Origin: Neoroseomonas lacus
GTDB lineage: Bacteria; Pseudomonadota; Alphaproteobacteria; Acetobacterales; Acetobacteraceae
NCBI RefSeq assembly: GCF_014644535.1
Contig: NZ_BMKW01000012.1
Span: 178,210-242,209 of the forward strand
Length of the DNA: 64,000 nt
Direction of reading: 5' to 3'
The notes beneath the pieces are model-generated. The model had not been told where the DNA came from. It made no database searches and saw only the letters and a list, made by a program, of their open reading frames with translations. This document shows, piece by piece, positions 56,167-64,000 of the stretch. A program made the position numbers and the translations under genes. Positions within the stretch are counted from its first letter, which is position 1. Each line of letters opens with the position of its first letter.

Positions 56167-56574
56167 ATGTCCGATCGCTCAACGACGGCAAAGCCTGTCG
56201 CACTGGACGAGACGCAGCAGCTTCGCACCGCCGAGAAGGTGGATAGGCCCGCGACCCATTTCGACGGACCTCATGATGTTGCAACGGATAGCGAGCTGTC
56301 TGAGGGGCAGAAGCGCGAAGCGCTCGATACACTTGAACAGGATGCGCGCCAGCTGTCCGACGCGGCCGCGGAAGGCATGTCGGGTGGGGAACGCAGCAAC
56401 TTGGATGATGTCCTTGACGCCAAGGCAGGGCTCGCGGGGACGCGGAAAGACGCTGCGCAGCTGGCGGAAGGTTGGACCGATCGACTTGCCCCACTGATCC
56501 GGAAGCATCCGGCTTCAAGCCTGGCCGCCGCGGCTATAGCCGGCATTTGTCTGGGGATGTCGATAAGGCGCTGA
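56167..56574 (+). CDS. Small protein with DUF883/ElaB-like C-terminal membrane anchor
   Basis: The 135-residue product has a hydrophilic N-terminal two thirds with the pattern FDGPHDVATDSELSEGQKRE...LEQDARQLSDAAAEGMSGGE, known from many small Acetobacteraceae proteins. The C-terminal helix LIRKHPASSLAAAAIAGICL-GMSIRR matches the DUF883/ElaB membrane anchor, which tethers ribosome-binding stress proteins in enterobacteria. Function here is unknown, though such genes are usually induced in stress or stationary phase. GGAGGAGG precedes the ATG at 56167. It lies 145 nt after the IS element, suggesting old chromosomal DNA between inserted pieces. Confidence 0.72.
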   Translation: MSDRSTTAKPVALDETQQLRTAEKVDRPATHFDGPHDVATDSELSEGQKREALDTLEQDARQLSDAAAEGMSGGERSNLDDVLDAKAGLAGTRKDAAQLAEGWTDRLAPLIRKHPASSLAAAAIAGICLGMSIRR

Positions 56575-56837
56575 ATTGATCTCCGATGTTGAAGAAATTC
56601 TGCAGCGGCGATTTTGCTAGAGATTTGCAATTCCCGGTTTGAACGCTGCGTCGCTGAACAGCCCCTAATGCCGACAGGAAGGCTCCCCGGCGAGTATGCG
56701 CGTGCTACCTGGCTCTGCGAGCGGTTCATGTTGAATGACGAGAAGCTCACAGGCTGTTGTCCCAGAGATGCCCAGTGTTCGATCGGAAGCTAGGCATAGG
56801 CGGTTCGTGCCGCCCGGCCTTCGCATGGTTGGTGGCG

Positions 56838-57434
56838 CTATGCCGCTTCGAGATGCGCGATCGCGTCCTCAATGTTCCGGCGCGCCCGCTTCTCCCGCTC
56901 AAGGTAGAAGCGATCTGTAAGAAAGATGCGATCCTTCCACAGCAGCATCTGCAGGGCGGTAGAGCGCGCCATGCCATATCTCTCGGCCGGCAGATGAGCA
57001 GCCTCCTCCCGAAGGGCCATCTCATACTCGGCAAAGCGTCGCGCGTCGCTGCCGAGTAGCGCGTTGTCGAAGTCGAGGAGCAGCGCGGCATCCCCACGGA
57101 GCGACGGATCGTCCGTCTCCGGAATCTCGCGCTCGTCGATCGAACGGATAAGCGCCTCCGCGCGGTCAAGCATGCGAGCTGGGACAGTCTTGCCAATCGA
57201 TACTCGCATCAGATCCACACTGCGCGCGGCCGAATCGATCGCGCGCGGTTCGAACACAGCCTTGTGAAAGAGGATCGCGAGAATGAAGGCCGGCCGTTCC
57301 GCGATGCCATTCACGACATCCTCGGCGAATCGCAACAACTCGGTGACCCGTTCCCAGGTGTGGAGCTTCCGATGGGGCTCTGCGTAGCGGCGCCTGAGGT
57401 CCGCAAGTGTCTCGCTGGTAAGGAACGTCATCAT
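56838..57434 (-). CDS. Degenerate HD-superfamily phosphohydrolase-like protein (COG4339-like)
   Basis: This 198-residue protein follows the COG4339 HD pattern along its length: RYAEPHRKLHTWERV, LAILFHKAVFEPRAIDSAARS, LLLDFDNALLG, and the end RFYLEREKRARRNIEDAI. The metal-binding residues are altered: the HD dipeptide (FHDAVY in relatives) is FHKAVF, the His in W-x-H-I is Arg (WERV), and the later His is replaced in SIDEREIPE. It therefore probably cannot bind the catalytic metals, although the frame is intact. A binding role, or early decay, are the alternatives. It is convergent with the ElaB-like gene. Confidence 0.75.
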   Translation of the reverse strand: MMTFLTSETLADLRRRYAEPHRKLHTWERVTELLRFAEDVVNGIAERPAFILAILFHKAVFEPRAIDSAARSVDLMRVSIGKTVPARMLDRAEALIRSIDEREIPETDDPSLRGDAALLLDFDNALLGSDARRFAEYEMALREEAAHLPAERYGMARSTALQMLLWKDRIFLTDRFYLEREKRARRNIEDAIAHLEAA

Positions 57435-57447
57435 GATCGCGCCGGGT

Positions 57448-57609
57448 TTAGCGCACGCACCGTGGACGTGTCACCGAAGCTCCGCTCGTGGTTGCCGCCT
57501 TCCCCGTCGGCGCCTGCCAGCGCAGCACGGCGACGACCACGTAGCGTGGAGCGATCTCCATCGCGTAGCAGCGCCGCGCGGTGGTCTCTGCCGCGATGAT
57601 CGTCTCGAT
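57448..57609 (-). pseudogene. Fossil of a DNA methyltransferase C-terminus
   Basis: The minus-strand frame reads ETIIAAETTARRCYAMEIAPRYVVVAVLRW-QAPTGKAA. Relatives of the N4/N6 DNA methylases with ParB-like N-termini have LIAAExTGRRCYxMELDPxYVDVAVxRWQxFTGxxA at the C-terminus. The DPF-x-GSG cofactor loop that should precede it is scrambled in another frame, and no start or ribosome binding site is found. I read it as a phage- or island-derived remnant of about 50 codons. Confidence 0.55.
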
Positions 57610-57815
57610 CCTCCCTTGGCCGCAACGAGGACGGCACCAGGGCACGCGCGCGCTGGCCTGCCGTCGGATGAAGTACTGCGAGCGTTTCGCCAGCGTGGTT
57701 CGACGAATAATCGATCCAGTGCAACTGCGTAATATCATGCGCGTTGTTGCTTCAGGACGCGCGGGCTTGTTTCTTCCGCGGCCATACGCGTTCCATAGAT
57801 TATTTGGAGGAAACA

Positions 57816-58016
57816 ATGAGCACCTTGATGGTGACGAACCCGATTGTTGGTATGTGGCTCGGTGGGATGCATGCCTGGATGCGAGCGGTCCATATCGGAA
57901 CCGGAGCCTGGATGCTTGACCGCAAGCGTGACGCCAATGTGACGGACGAGGAAGCGGTTCCGTCTCAGTCCGCTGTGCCGGCGCGAAGGCCGGCAGCGAT
58001 CGTAACGAAGGCCTGA
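57816..58016 (+). CDS. Small 66-residue protein, uncharacterised
   Basis: TTGGAGGAA lies 5 nt before the ATG, a very good ribosome binding site. The product starts STLMVTNPIVGMWLGGMHAW with Trp- and Met-rich amphipathic or weakly hydrophobic character near residues 8-35, followed by a polar tail (DRKRDANVTDEEAV) and a Pro/Ala-rich end. I do not recognise a family; phasin-like small proteins have comparable amphipathic starts, but that is a loose comparison. It is single, in the decayed zone between the methylase fossil and the regulator gene. Confidence 0.5.
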   Translation: MSTLMVTNPIVGMWLGGMHAWMRAVHIGTGAWMLDRKRDANVTDEEAVPSQSAVPARRPAAIVTKA

Positions 58017-58134
58017 CTCTCACCGGCAAGAATGCCGGCGAGGGTGGGGCCGTCGCATGCATGGCATACTCTGACCAGGCGAACCGAGACATTGGCAGCA
58101 ATGGCGCCGAAGGTGGCCTGATGAGGAGGAGCAG

Positions 58135-58551
58135 GTGTCCGGCGTTGACACCAGCGAGCCAGCCGCTGTGAAGCAGGCGAAAGCCACCATGGTTGCGCTG
58201 GTAGCTACGAGAGATACAGCCGAGCGTGCGCGGGCTGCAATCCGCGGCTGGGCATCTCGCAGTCGGCGAGGAGTGCAGCAGCAAGGATGGGCTGGTCAGC
58301 GGGGCCCGAGACAACCGAGATGTGCCGAAAGCGGTCCTTTGGAAGGGTACGGATACCCACACAGATGTAAGCGCCCTAAAGGAAGCGCTATTCGGGGATG
58401 CCCGCGGCGACCAGCGCGCCGACGAGCTTCTCGCGGAATGCCGTGTCGCGATAGCGACGGATCTGAGCGCGGGCGGTGGGAAACAAGGCCAGCATACGTG
58501 CCGCTGCCGCGCGGGCAGCTTCCTCGCGGCCCAGCAGCCAGTTCGCGATGA
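58135..58551 (+). CDS. Hypothetical frame with good ribosome binding site, possibly truncated
   Basis: GAGGAGGAG precedes a GTG start, and the first 45 codons (SGVDTSEPAAVKQAKATMVA, then ATRDTAERARAAIR) have ordinary composition. From about codon 50 the frame is Arg/Pro-rich and overlaps the opposite-strand regulator by 160 nt, as chance frames do. A short real gene that lost its end is possible; no family is recognised. Confidence 0.3.
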   Translation: MSGVDTSEPAAVKQAKATMVALVATRDTAERARAAIRGWASRSRRGVQQQGWAGQRGPRQPRCAESGPLEGYGYPHRCKRPKGSAIRGCPRRPARRRASRGMPCRDSDGSERGRWETRPAYVPLPRGQLPRGPAASSR

Positions 58552-59944
58552 TGACGTAGCGATGGCAAGGCGAATGGTTCGGCGCGCCCTGCACGGCGCG
58601 TTCGGCCCATTCGAGCGCGCCCGCAAGATCGCCCAGCGCGACATGCACCGACGACAGCCCCACGTACATGTATTCGATCGCCGGATCGAGGGGGCTGAGA
58701 CGGATCGCCCGGTGGAATGCCTCAATCGCGACGCTCGGCTCGCTGTTGAAGTTGTAGACCCAGCCTGCGCTGACCGCGATCTGCGCCGAGTTCGGATTCA
58801 ACGCCTGGGCACGCTTCGCGGCAGCACGCGCGGTCGAATATTCGGCCGTATAGAAGGCCAGGGCGAAGGCCGCGAGGGCGAGAGCGAGGGGGTCCTCCCG
58901 GCTGCTGGCAATCGCCTCGCGGGCGCACCGGGCGCCCTCCTCCTCCGTCGCGTCGTCGCCCCAGGCGTTCACGGTGAGGGCGATGGTCAGGAAGGCCAGC
59001 TGCGCCTTGCCGAAGGCGAAGTCGGGATCGAGTTGAAGCGCGGCTCGAAGCAGAGCCAGTGCCTTTGCGTTTCCCTCCCTGGTCAGGGTGCGCTGGCAGT
59101 GCATGGCCTGGAGCAGCAGATCGTACGCGGTCAGGCTTTCCGTCGGCTTGGCTTGCGCCCGCCGGATCTCCGCGTGCTGCAGGCTCGGCTCGATGGCGCC
59201 GGCGACGGCTTCGGCGACCCGGTCCTGCAACTCGAAGATGTCGTCCAGTTCGCCGTCGAACCGCTCGGCCCAGAGCTGGTAGCCGGTCTCGGCATCGATG
59301 AGCTGGCAGGTGATGCGCACCCGGCCTGCCGCGCGGCGGACGCTGCCTTCCAGCACGTAGCGCACGCCGAGATCGCGCCCGACCTGGCGAGGATCCACGG
59401 CGCGGCCCTTATAGGTGAAGCTGGAGTTGCGGGCGATGACGTAGAACCAGCGCGCGCGGGAGAGCTGGGTGATCAGTTCGTCGGTGATCCCGTCCGAGAA
59501 ATACTCCTGCTCGGCGTCGCTGCTGAGATTGGCGAAGGGCAGCACCGCCAGAGCGGGGCGATCGAGCGGCACCATCGTCGGCGCCGCGGCCGGCGACGGC
59601 GCCGGGGCGGGTGCCGGAGCAGGTTCCGCCGCCGCCTCCAGCAGATAGCCGCGGCGAGGGACCGAGCGCAGCACCTGCCCAGCCTCGTCGCCGATGGCGC
59701 GCCGCGCCGTGCGTACCGCCTGGACGAGGCTATCCTCGGTGACGTGCACGCCGGGCCAGATCGCGTCGAGCAGCGCGTCCTTGCTGAGCGTCCGCCCGGG
59801 GTTGCGGGCCAGCATGACGAGCAGGTCGAAGGGCTTGGGGGCCAGCGCGATCTCGGCGCCGTCGGCGCCGGGCAGGCAGCCGCGCCCGGTGTCGAGCGTC
59901 ACGCCGCCAATCCGCAGGGCCGGTCCGCCCTTCGCCTCGTCCAT
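58388..59944 (-). CDS. Winged-helix (OmpR/CadC-type) regulator with TPR domain
   Basis: This 518-residue protein has an N-terminal OmpR/PhoB-like winged helix (residues 10-105: ALAPKPFDLLVMLARNPGRT, LIDAIWPGVHVTEDSLVQAV-like helices and the wing RSVPRRGYLL). A Pro/Ala linker follows (about 107-125), then a TolB/adenylate-cyclase-associated domain (LAVLPFANLSSDAEQEYFSDG) and TPR-like helices from about 270 to the end. Proteins of this layout are transcription factors often found near adenylate cyclases; no transmembrane helix separates the domains here, unlike CadC. It has no close operon partner, so its target is unknown. Confidence 0.87.
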   Translation of the reverse strand: MDEAKGGPALRIGGVTLDTGRGCLPGADGAEIALAPKPFDLLVMLARNPGRTLSKDALLDAIWPGVHVTEDSLVQAVRTARRAIGDEAGQVLRSVPRRGYLLEAAAEPAPAPAPAPSPAAAPTMVPLDRPALAVLPFANLSSDAEQEYFSDGITDELITQLSRARWFYVIARNSSFTYKGRAVDPRQVGRDLGVRYVLEGSVRRAAGRVRITCQLIDAETGYQLWAERFDGELDDIFELQDRVAEAVAGAIEPSLQHAEIRRAQAKPTESLTAYDLLLQAMHCQRTLTREGNAKALALLRAALQLDPDFAFGKAQLAFLTIALTVNAWGDDATEEEGARCAREAIASSREDPLALALAAFALAFYTAEYSTARAAAKRAQALNPNSAQIAVSAGWVYNFNSEPSVAIEAFHRAIRLSPLDPAIEYMYVGLSSVHVALGDLAGALEWAERAVQGAPNHSPCHRYVIIANWLLGREEAARAAAARMLALFPTARAQIRRYRDTAFREKLVGALVAAGIPE

Positions 59945-60041
59945 GGCGCTCCGGGTGGTTCAGTGCGTCATCACCAAAGCATACGCCGGGCATCGGCGCG
60001 ACATCGGCGTGCGCTCAGGACGCAGGCGGGTGGTCGGGGCG

Positions 60042-60341
60042 ATGGTTGGGTCCACGGAAGGCAGCCCGCCGACCGGACGAACCCAGGAGCTCCCGATTAG
60101 CCAGCACCACGCCGACGCCTGCCTCGCGACACCGACCGAGAGCGCCGGCCGGCCCGTCCTACGGCGGGCGACGATGCGCCTGCTCGGATTGGCCCAGCCG
60201 CTGCGGCCGGATGCGCTGCTGCGCGCGATGACCCCTTCGGCGCGGCTTTCGGCGCCGGATCTGCGCGATGCGGGTGTCCGCGCCGATCAGATCGGGCAGG
60301 CGCCGATCTGGGGCTATGGCGGGATCATGTGGCGGCCGTGA
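60042..60341 (+). CDS. Small hypothetical protein (weakly DUF1127-like end)
   Basis: This frame of 99 codons starts at ATG 60042. A shorter version from 60174 (55 residues, MRLLGLAQPLRPDALLRAMT) is equally possible. The end LSAPDLRDAGVRADQIGQAP loosely resembles DUF1127 small proteins, in which an L-x-D-I-G-x-x-R motif is usual. The ribosome binding site is weak for both starts. It is divergent from the winged-helix regulator, 97 nt away. Confidence 0.4.
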   Translation: MVGSTEGSPPTGRTQELPISQHHADACLATPTESAGRPVLRRATMRLLGLAQPLRPDALLRAMTPSARLSAPDLRDAGVRADQIGQAPIWGYGGIMWRP

Positions 60342-60790
60342 GCGAGCGCGATGCTGCGCGCAGGGGGCAAAGCCTGTTCGGGACAGGAGCGGTCCTGCTC
60401 GCACGAAGGACCGCGTCGGGTCGGACTCGGCTGACGGCCGAACCGGCCAGAAGGCCGCGTCTCGATTGCCCGCCGACGCTGTTACAATTCACCCTGTAGC
60501 GGCGCGCGAATCGTCGGGGCTATGACCGCGCCACGTCGAGATGATGCGACGCGGCGGTGGCGAGCGAGCCACTGAGCCAGACAATCCGAAGCGTGGCTCG
60601 CGAGCCGCAGGGTCCTTCCTGGGCCTGCTGTATGCGGGGGGGCGGAAGCGCGAAACATCGCTAATGTCAGGCGAAAAGTGTGGTTTGCCGTTTTCAGTCT
60701 TTTCGCGCTGCTTCAAACTGTTAGCTGCAAACTTTGCCCGCGCCCCGTCGCAAACCGAAAGCGCACCATGTATCCCCTTACGCTCTCGCC
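60342..60790. other. About 450 nt without a recognised gene, partly lower in GC
   Basis: No motif-bearing frame was found. From about 60640 to 60750 the DNA is clearly richer in A and T than its surroundings (GTTTGCCGTTTTCAGTC, TTCAAACTGTTAGCTGC), so a promoter for the small membrane protein is plausible, but no clean -35/-10 pair could be fixed. Confidence 0.5.
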
Positions 60791-61090
60791 ATGAGACGGC
60801 TCAACGCCCTCTGGCTTGGTCATTTGCCGCTTGAGGTTGCCTTCTGGAATTGGGCGGTGATTGGTGGCTTGGCCGTCAACATCTCAACAAGCCTGGGATT
60901 CCTGGTCCTGGTCATGCAGGGCCAACCGATTGCGGCTCTGGTCGTCGGTTACGGGCTGTCGGTGCCCTACAACATCGTCGCCGCGGTTGGCGTCTGGCGT
61001 TCCGCCGGTCGGTTTTCCGGCCCGCGTCACTGGGCCGGTCTCGCGCGCCTTGTGACGACGTTTGGCATGGTGATTCTCAGCGTCACCTGA
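60791..61090 (+). CDS. Small membrane protein of unknown function
   Basis: This 99-residue protein has three hydrophobic helices, near 15-42 (EVAFWNWAVIGGLAVN and on), 46-67 (IAALVVGYGLSVPYNIVAA) and 84-99 (ARLVTTFGMVILSVT), with a positively charged loop between the last two. It resembles small three-helix proteins common in Acetobacteraceae and Bradyrhizobium. The ATG at 60791 was chosen because the 19 codons upstream are Arg/Pro-rich. It stands alone before the truncated amine oxidase. Confidence 0.62.
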   Translation: MRRLNALWLGHLPLEVAFWNWAVIGGLAVNISTSLGFLVLVMQGQPIAALVVGYGLSVPYNIVAAVGVWRSAGRFSGPRHWAGLARLVTTFGMVILSVT

Positions 61091-61096
61091 TTCCGG

Positions 61097-61993
61097 GTGG
61101 CAGGACCATCATTTCCCCGCCTGGCGGCATTCGTGCCGCATGTTGCGCGCCCCAGAAATCGGATGCCGAGCCGCCCGCCGCAGCGCTTCGCCGGATCCCG
61201 GCAGGAGCCTCGCTCCATGCGGGTTGCGGGCGGTACGGGCGCGCTGGTGCGCGCGCTGGCGGGCGGCTTGCCTGAGGGCTCCATTCAACTTGCCTCGTGG
61301 GTCACGCGGATCGCCCTTGATGGTGACCATGTCCGGTTGACGCTCGCTCAGGCTGACGGCGGGGACGATAGCGTTCTTGCATCGCAGGTGATTGCCGCGC
61401 TGCCGTCGAGGTTGCTCGAGGCGAGCATTACTTTCGAGCCGGCCATCGATCCCGCCATCCGGCTGCGCTGGCGCGACACGCCGACCTGGATGGCGCCGCA
61501 CGCAAAGTTCATCGCAGTCTATGACAGCCCCTTCTGGCGCTTGGCCGGCCTGTCTGGCATGGCGCAGAGCGCGGTAGGTCCGATGGGCGAGATCCACGAC
61601 GCGACAAGCGCTTCGGGCGCGGCGGCGCTGTTCGGCTTTCTCGGCATCGACGCAGATCGGCGCAAGACGGCGGGTACGGTGCTGCTGACCCGCGCCTGCC
61701 TTGATCAACTCGTGCGGCTGTTCGGAGACGAGGCCAGGCGTGCCGTGGCGACGCTGTTGATGGATTGGACCGCCGAGGTCTTCACCGCGACTGCGGATGA
61801 CCGGCGCGGCGGGGCCCATCCCGTGCCGCAGCGCGGGCCGTGGGTAAGCGGCGCATGGCGGGACCGCCTGTCGCTCGCAGGGAGTGAGACCGGCGCGACC
61901 GACCCCGGCTACCTGGCGGGCGCGATTGATACCGCCTCTCGCGCCGCCGCAGGGGTGTTGCAGCAGATCGCCGTGCCTGGCCGTGCCGCGTAA
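61097..61993 (+). pseudogene. Flavin amine oxidase, N-terminally truncated
   Basis: From about 61217 on, the frame matches the C-terminal part of flavin monoamine oxidases: GGTGALVRALAGGLPEG, a VLASQVIAALPSRLLEASI strand, WRDTPTWMAPHAKFIAVYDS, SGMAQSAVGPMGEIHD and the late LSLAGSETGATDPGYLAGAI, which packs on the flavin. The N-terminal Rossmann domain that binds FAD (about 150 or more residues with G-x-G-x2-G) is absent; upstream codons are unrelated Arg/Pro-rich DNA. Without it the protein cannot hold FAD, so this is a gene fragment. A frame of 298 codons remains open, indicating recent loss. Confidence 0.78.
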
Positions 61994-62433
61994 TGAGGGA
62001 GGCGAAGGCACGCTCCAGCATCACAGCACTCGCCGCTTCACAACCCCCACCGACAGCGTGGCCGCCGCCAGGTCGAACGTGGACGCGGAGATGTTCCGCG
62101 GCATCACGCGCACGTGTTGTTCGACCACACCGCCGCATCAACCTCAGTGGACCGCGTCGACGACACCAGCGACGCCTCCGCCAGGTTGCCCGCCCGCGCC
62201 CCGCTCACCGTGACGTCGATGAGCGCCGTCGCCCCCAGCGCCAGGCTCGGCAGATCCCACGACACTACCACCGCGAAATCCCGCTGCCCCGACTGCGGTA
62301 GCAGCGCGTCGGGATGCTTTCACACCAGCCGTCCCGCAAAGCTGAAGGCCAGCTTGTCACCTTTGTCCGACGCGCCGCGCCACCTGCTACACTTTCGTCA
62401 TGTCGGGACCTCAGAAGCTGGTGGTGGGCTTGC
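61994..62433. other. About 440 nt without a recognised gene
   Basis: Pro/Ser/Thr-rich chance frames occur on both strands. One holds a CPDCG-like Cys pair (about 62285) that recalls the zinc finger of some transposases, but no neighbouring motif supports it. Base composition is mixed, as elsewhere in the decayed zone. Confidence 0.45.
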
Positions 62434-62646
62434 TCAGATGCGCTCGGCCACTGCGGCAAGGCGCGGCGACCGGACCAGCGTCTCGGCCTCCGCCCTGGAC
62501 ATGCCGACGTGCTCGGCAATGACCTGCAGCGCGGCGGCGAGATTCTCGATCGACGGTGCGGTGGCCCACCCGAACCCACCCAAGGCCATGGTGTGGCGGC
62601 GCTCGCCGACCAAGAAGAGAACCATGCGCCCGGCGGTGCCGATCAT
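62434..62646 (-). CDS. Small hypothetical protein, 70 residues
   Basis: The frame GRMVLFLVGERRHTMALGGF...SIENLAAALQVIAEHVGMS has protein-like composition: a hydrophobic strand, a Gly-rich turn and an amphipathic helix ending AETLVRSPRLAAVAERI. No family is recognised. It follows the GGDEF-EAL gene on the same strand by 46 nt. No clear ribosome binding site was seen, and it could be the end of a broken gene. Confidence 0.4.
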   Translation of the reverse strand: MIGTAGRMVLFLVGERRHTMALGGFGWATAPSIENLAAALQVIAEHVGMSRAEAETLVRSPRLAAVAERI

Positions 62647-62692
62647 CGATCCGCTCGACGACCTCGGTTAGAGAACCCGATGGGACACGGCC

Positions 62693-63982
62693 TCAGCGAA
62701 CCGTTCCAAGCGGCCGGCCACTGCCAACAAGATCGAGGAACGCCTGTGGCGGCAACGGCGGACTGAACAGGTACCCCTGACCGTAGGGACATCCAATGTC
62801 GCACAACATTGCTCGCTCGGCTTCCGTCTCGATCCCCTCTGCGACAACCTCCGCGCCCAGTTGCTGCCCGAGCCGGACGACAGCCTCGACGATAATGCGC
62901 TTCGTCGCGCTCTCTGCCATCGACTGTACGAACCCACGATCGATCTTGATCTCGGTGACCGGAAGCGTCTCGAGGTAACGCAGGCTGGAATAGCCTGTCC
63001 CGAAGTCATCGATCGACAGCCCCACGCCGAGATCCCGGAGCGCGCGAAGCCTCTGCTGCATCCGCACCGTGGGCTCGGCCATGAGGGATTCGGTGAGTTC
63101 GAGGGTCAGGGATCGCGGATTGGCGCCCGTCTCCTCAAGAATCGCGGTGATGAAGCTGATCATGTCGCGATGGACAAACTCCGTTGCAGAGACATTCACC
63201 GAGATGCGCGGCGACGGCGCGCCGTCTCGTTCCAGCCGCGCCGCGAAGGCGGCGGCCGCGCGAACCCCCGAGGTGCCGATGTCGACGATCAACCCCGTGT
63301 TTTCAGCCAGTTCGATGAACCGATCCGGCATCTGCAGGCCAAAAAGCGGATGCTTCCAGCGCAGAAGGGCCTCCGCAACGACCAGGTTGCCGGTCGCGAG
63401 TTCGACTTTGGGCTGATAGTCGAAAGCAAAGTCGCCGTTCGACACCGCCAACTGCAGTTCGTTGGCGAGCCGGATCCGCTTCCACGACCGTTCATCGCTT
63501 TCGTTGTCGAACCTCCGAACCTCGCGTAGCGGCGTTGCTCGGGACTTGTGAAGCGCCGTGCCGGCCCGGCGGAGCAGCGTCAGAGGATCGCTGCTTGGAC
63601 CGCCGACGACATAGCCGATGGCGAAGCGGGCGTTGACGACGGCGCCCGGCAGGATGTGGCGCGGTGCCGAGACAGCGGAGACGATTGCGACGGTCGCTTC
63701 GGCGTCCTCGCTCCCGGCAAGACGGTACACGACAGCGAACTCATTGCCCCCGACCCGCCCGACGGCTTCGGCGAACAGGCTGCGGAGCCGCTCTGCAACC
63801 TGCGCCAGCAGAGCGTCGCCCGAGTCGTAGCCGAAGCCACTGTTAATGTCGTGGAATCGCGAGACGTCGACCTTGATCACGAGCAGCGCCGACCCCTCCG
63901 CGCTAAGCTGGGTGAGTCTGTCCGGCGTCAGCACCCTTGAGACAGAACGGCGGCGTTGAGGAACGGAGGATTTCTGGCTCAT
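62693..63982 (-). CDS. GGDEF-EAL cyclic-di-GMP protein (probable phosphodiesterase)
   Basis: This 429-residue protein has an N-terminal GGDEF domain (residues 15-160) whose active-site motif is GGNEF (78-82) instead of GGDEF, so cyclase activity is doubtful. The C-terminal EAL domain (from about 165) keeps EALLRW (204-209), Asn in VNVSA, Glu in LTES, DDFGTGYSSLRYL, Lys in EIKIDRGF and Glu in AEGIET. Its phosphodiesterase site therefore looks intact and it should lower c-di-GMP. A short polar N-terminus has no membrane or sensor domain. Its start codon lies 19 nt from the window edge, so the upstream context is unknown. Confidence 0.9.
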   Translation of the reverse strand: MSQKSSVPQRRRSVSRVLTPDRLTQLSAEGSALLVIKVDVSRFHDINSGFGYDSGDALLAQVAERLRSLFAEAVGRVGGNEFAVVYRLAGSEDAEATVAIVSAVSAPRHILPGAVVNARFAIGYVVGGPSSDPLTLLRRAGTALHKSRATPLREVRRFDNESDERSWKRIRLANELQLAVSNGDFAFDYQPKVELATGNLVVAEALLRWKHPLFGLQMPDRFIELAENTGLIVDIGTSGVRAAAAFAARLERDGAPSPRISVNVSATEFVHRDMISFITAILEETGANPRSLTLELTESLMAEPTVRMQQRLRALRDLGVGLSIDDFGTGYSSLRYLETLPVTEIKIDRGFVQSMAESATKRIIVEAVVRLGQQLGAEVVAEGIETEAERAMLCDIGCPYGQGYLFSPPLPPQAFLDLVGSGRPLGTVR

Positions 63983-64000
63983 CGTAACCCCCAGGAGAGT

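Noticed and set aside
57448..58725. A 425-codon open frame on the minus strand
   Set aside because: Ser/Arg/Pro-rich chance frame overlapping the winged-helix regulator and a small gene; only its last 53 codons resemble anything (the methyltransferase fossil).
62270..62340. CPDCG Cys pair suggesting an ISL3-type transposase zinc finger
   Set aside because: No second Cys pair, helix-turn-helix or DDE motif in the neighbourhood.

Overview
The window is high-GC, densely packed DNA that reads like the chromosome of an environmental alphaproteobacterium. The family Acetobacteraceae (Roseomonas-like) is my best guess, inferred from the codon bias, four Bug/TctC-type binding proteins, a class II (B12-dependent) ribonucleotide reductase tail, HupE/UreJ and the many CoA-ester catabolic genes. 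No rRNA, tRNA or CRISPR array was found.

Layout. 0-6.4 kb: the end of a class II ribonucleotide reductase, a membrane hydroxylase, a HupE/UreJ protein, a secreted lectin-like protein, an MFS exporter, then a MaoC/UPF0173/enoyl-CoA hydratase operon. 6.4-17.3 kb: a complete TctCBA tricarboxylate-type transporter facing away from a seven-gene operon of a ThDP enzyme, a complete sugar-type ABC importer (MalK-, MalE-, MalF- and MalG-like), a D-2-hydroxyacid dehydrogenase and a DUF3830 protein. 17.4-25.4 kb: a HerA-like ATPase, an SDR, an amidohydrolase, and two Baeyer-Villiger monooxygenases with an M29 metallopeptidase between them. 26.2-43.6 kb: a long catabolic island with a luciferase-like monooxygenase, LysR and TetR regulators, three Bug receptors, two crotonase-fold enzymes, two ADP-forming acyl-CoA synthetases, two acyl-CoA dehydrogenases, an SDR, an orphan peptide-type binding protein and an SMP-30 lactonase. 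43.6-46.5 kb: insertion-sequence wreckage around an FAD monooxygenase. 46.5-54.8 kb: a dipeptide-type ABC transporter plus an FAD oxidase, divergent from hutF. 54.8-62.7 kb: an IS3-family element and a decayed accessory zone with a methyltransferase fossil, a degenerate HD protein, small proteins, a winged-helix/TPR regulator and a truncated amine oxidase. The right edge holds a GGDEF-EAL protein.

How the parts work together. The clearest system is a local TetR regulon. Five copies of the palindrome TGACCG-N2-CGGTCA (three perfect, two with one mismatch) lie 38-47 nt in front of five start codons between 28.3 and 35.6 kb. One is in front of the tetR gene itself. The others precede two Bug receptors, the orphan binding protein and a crotonase/acyl-CoA synthetase/SDR operon. 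This suggests one ligand-responsive repressor controls uptake and CoA activation of an unidentified carboxylic acid. The crotonase and synthetase steps are duplicated inside the island.

Start codons were chosen from ribosome binding sites and family N-termini. All functional statements come from recognising motifs by eye; no database search was run.
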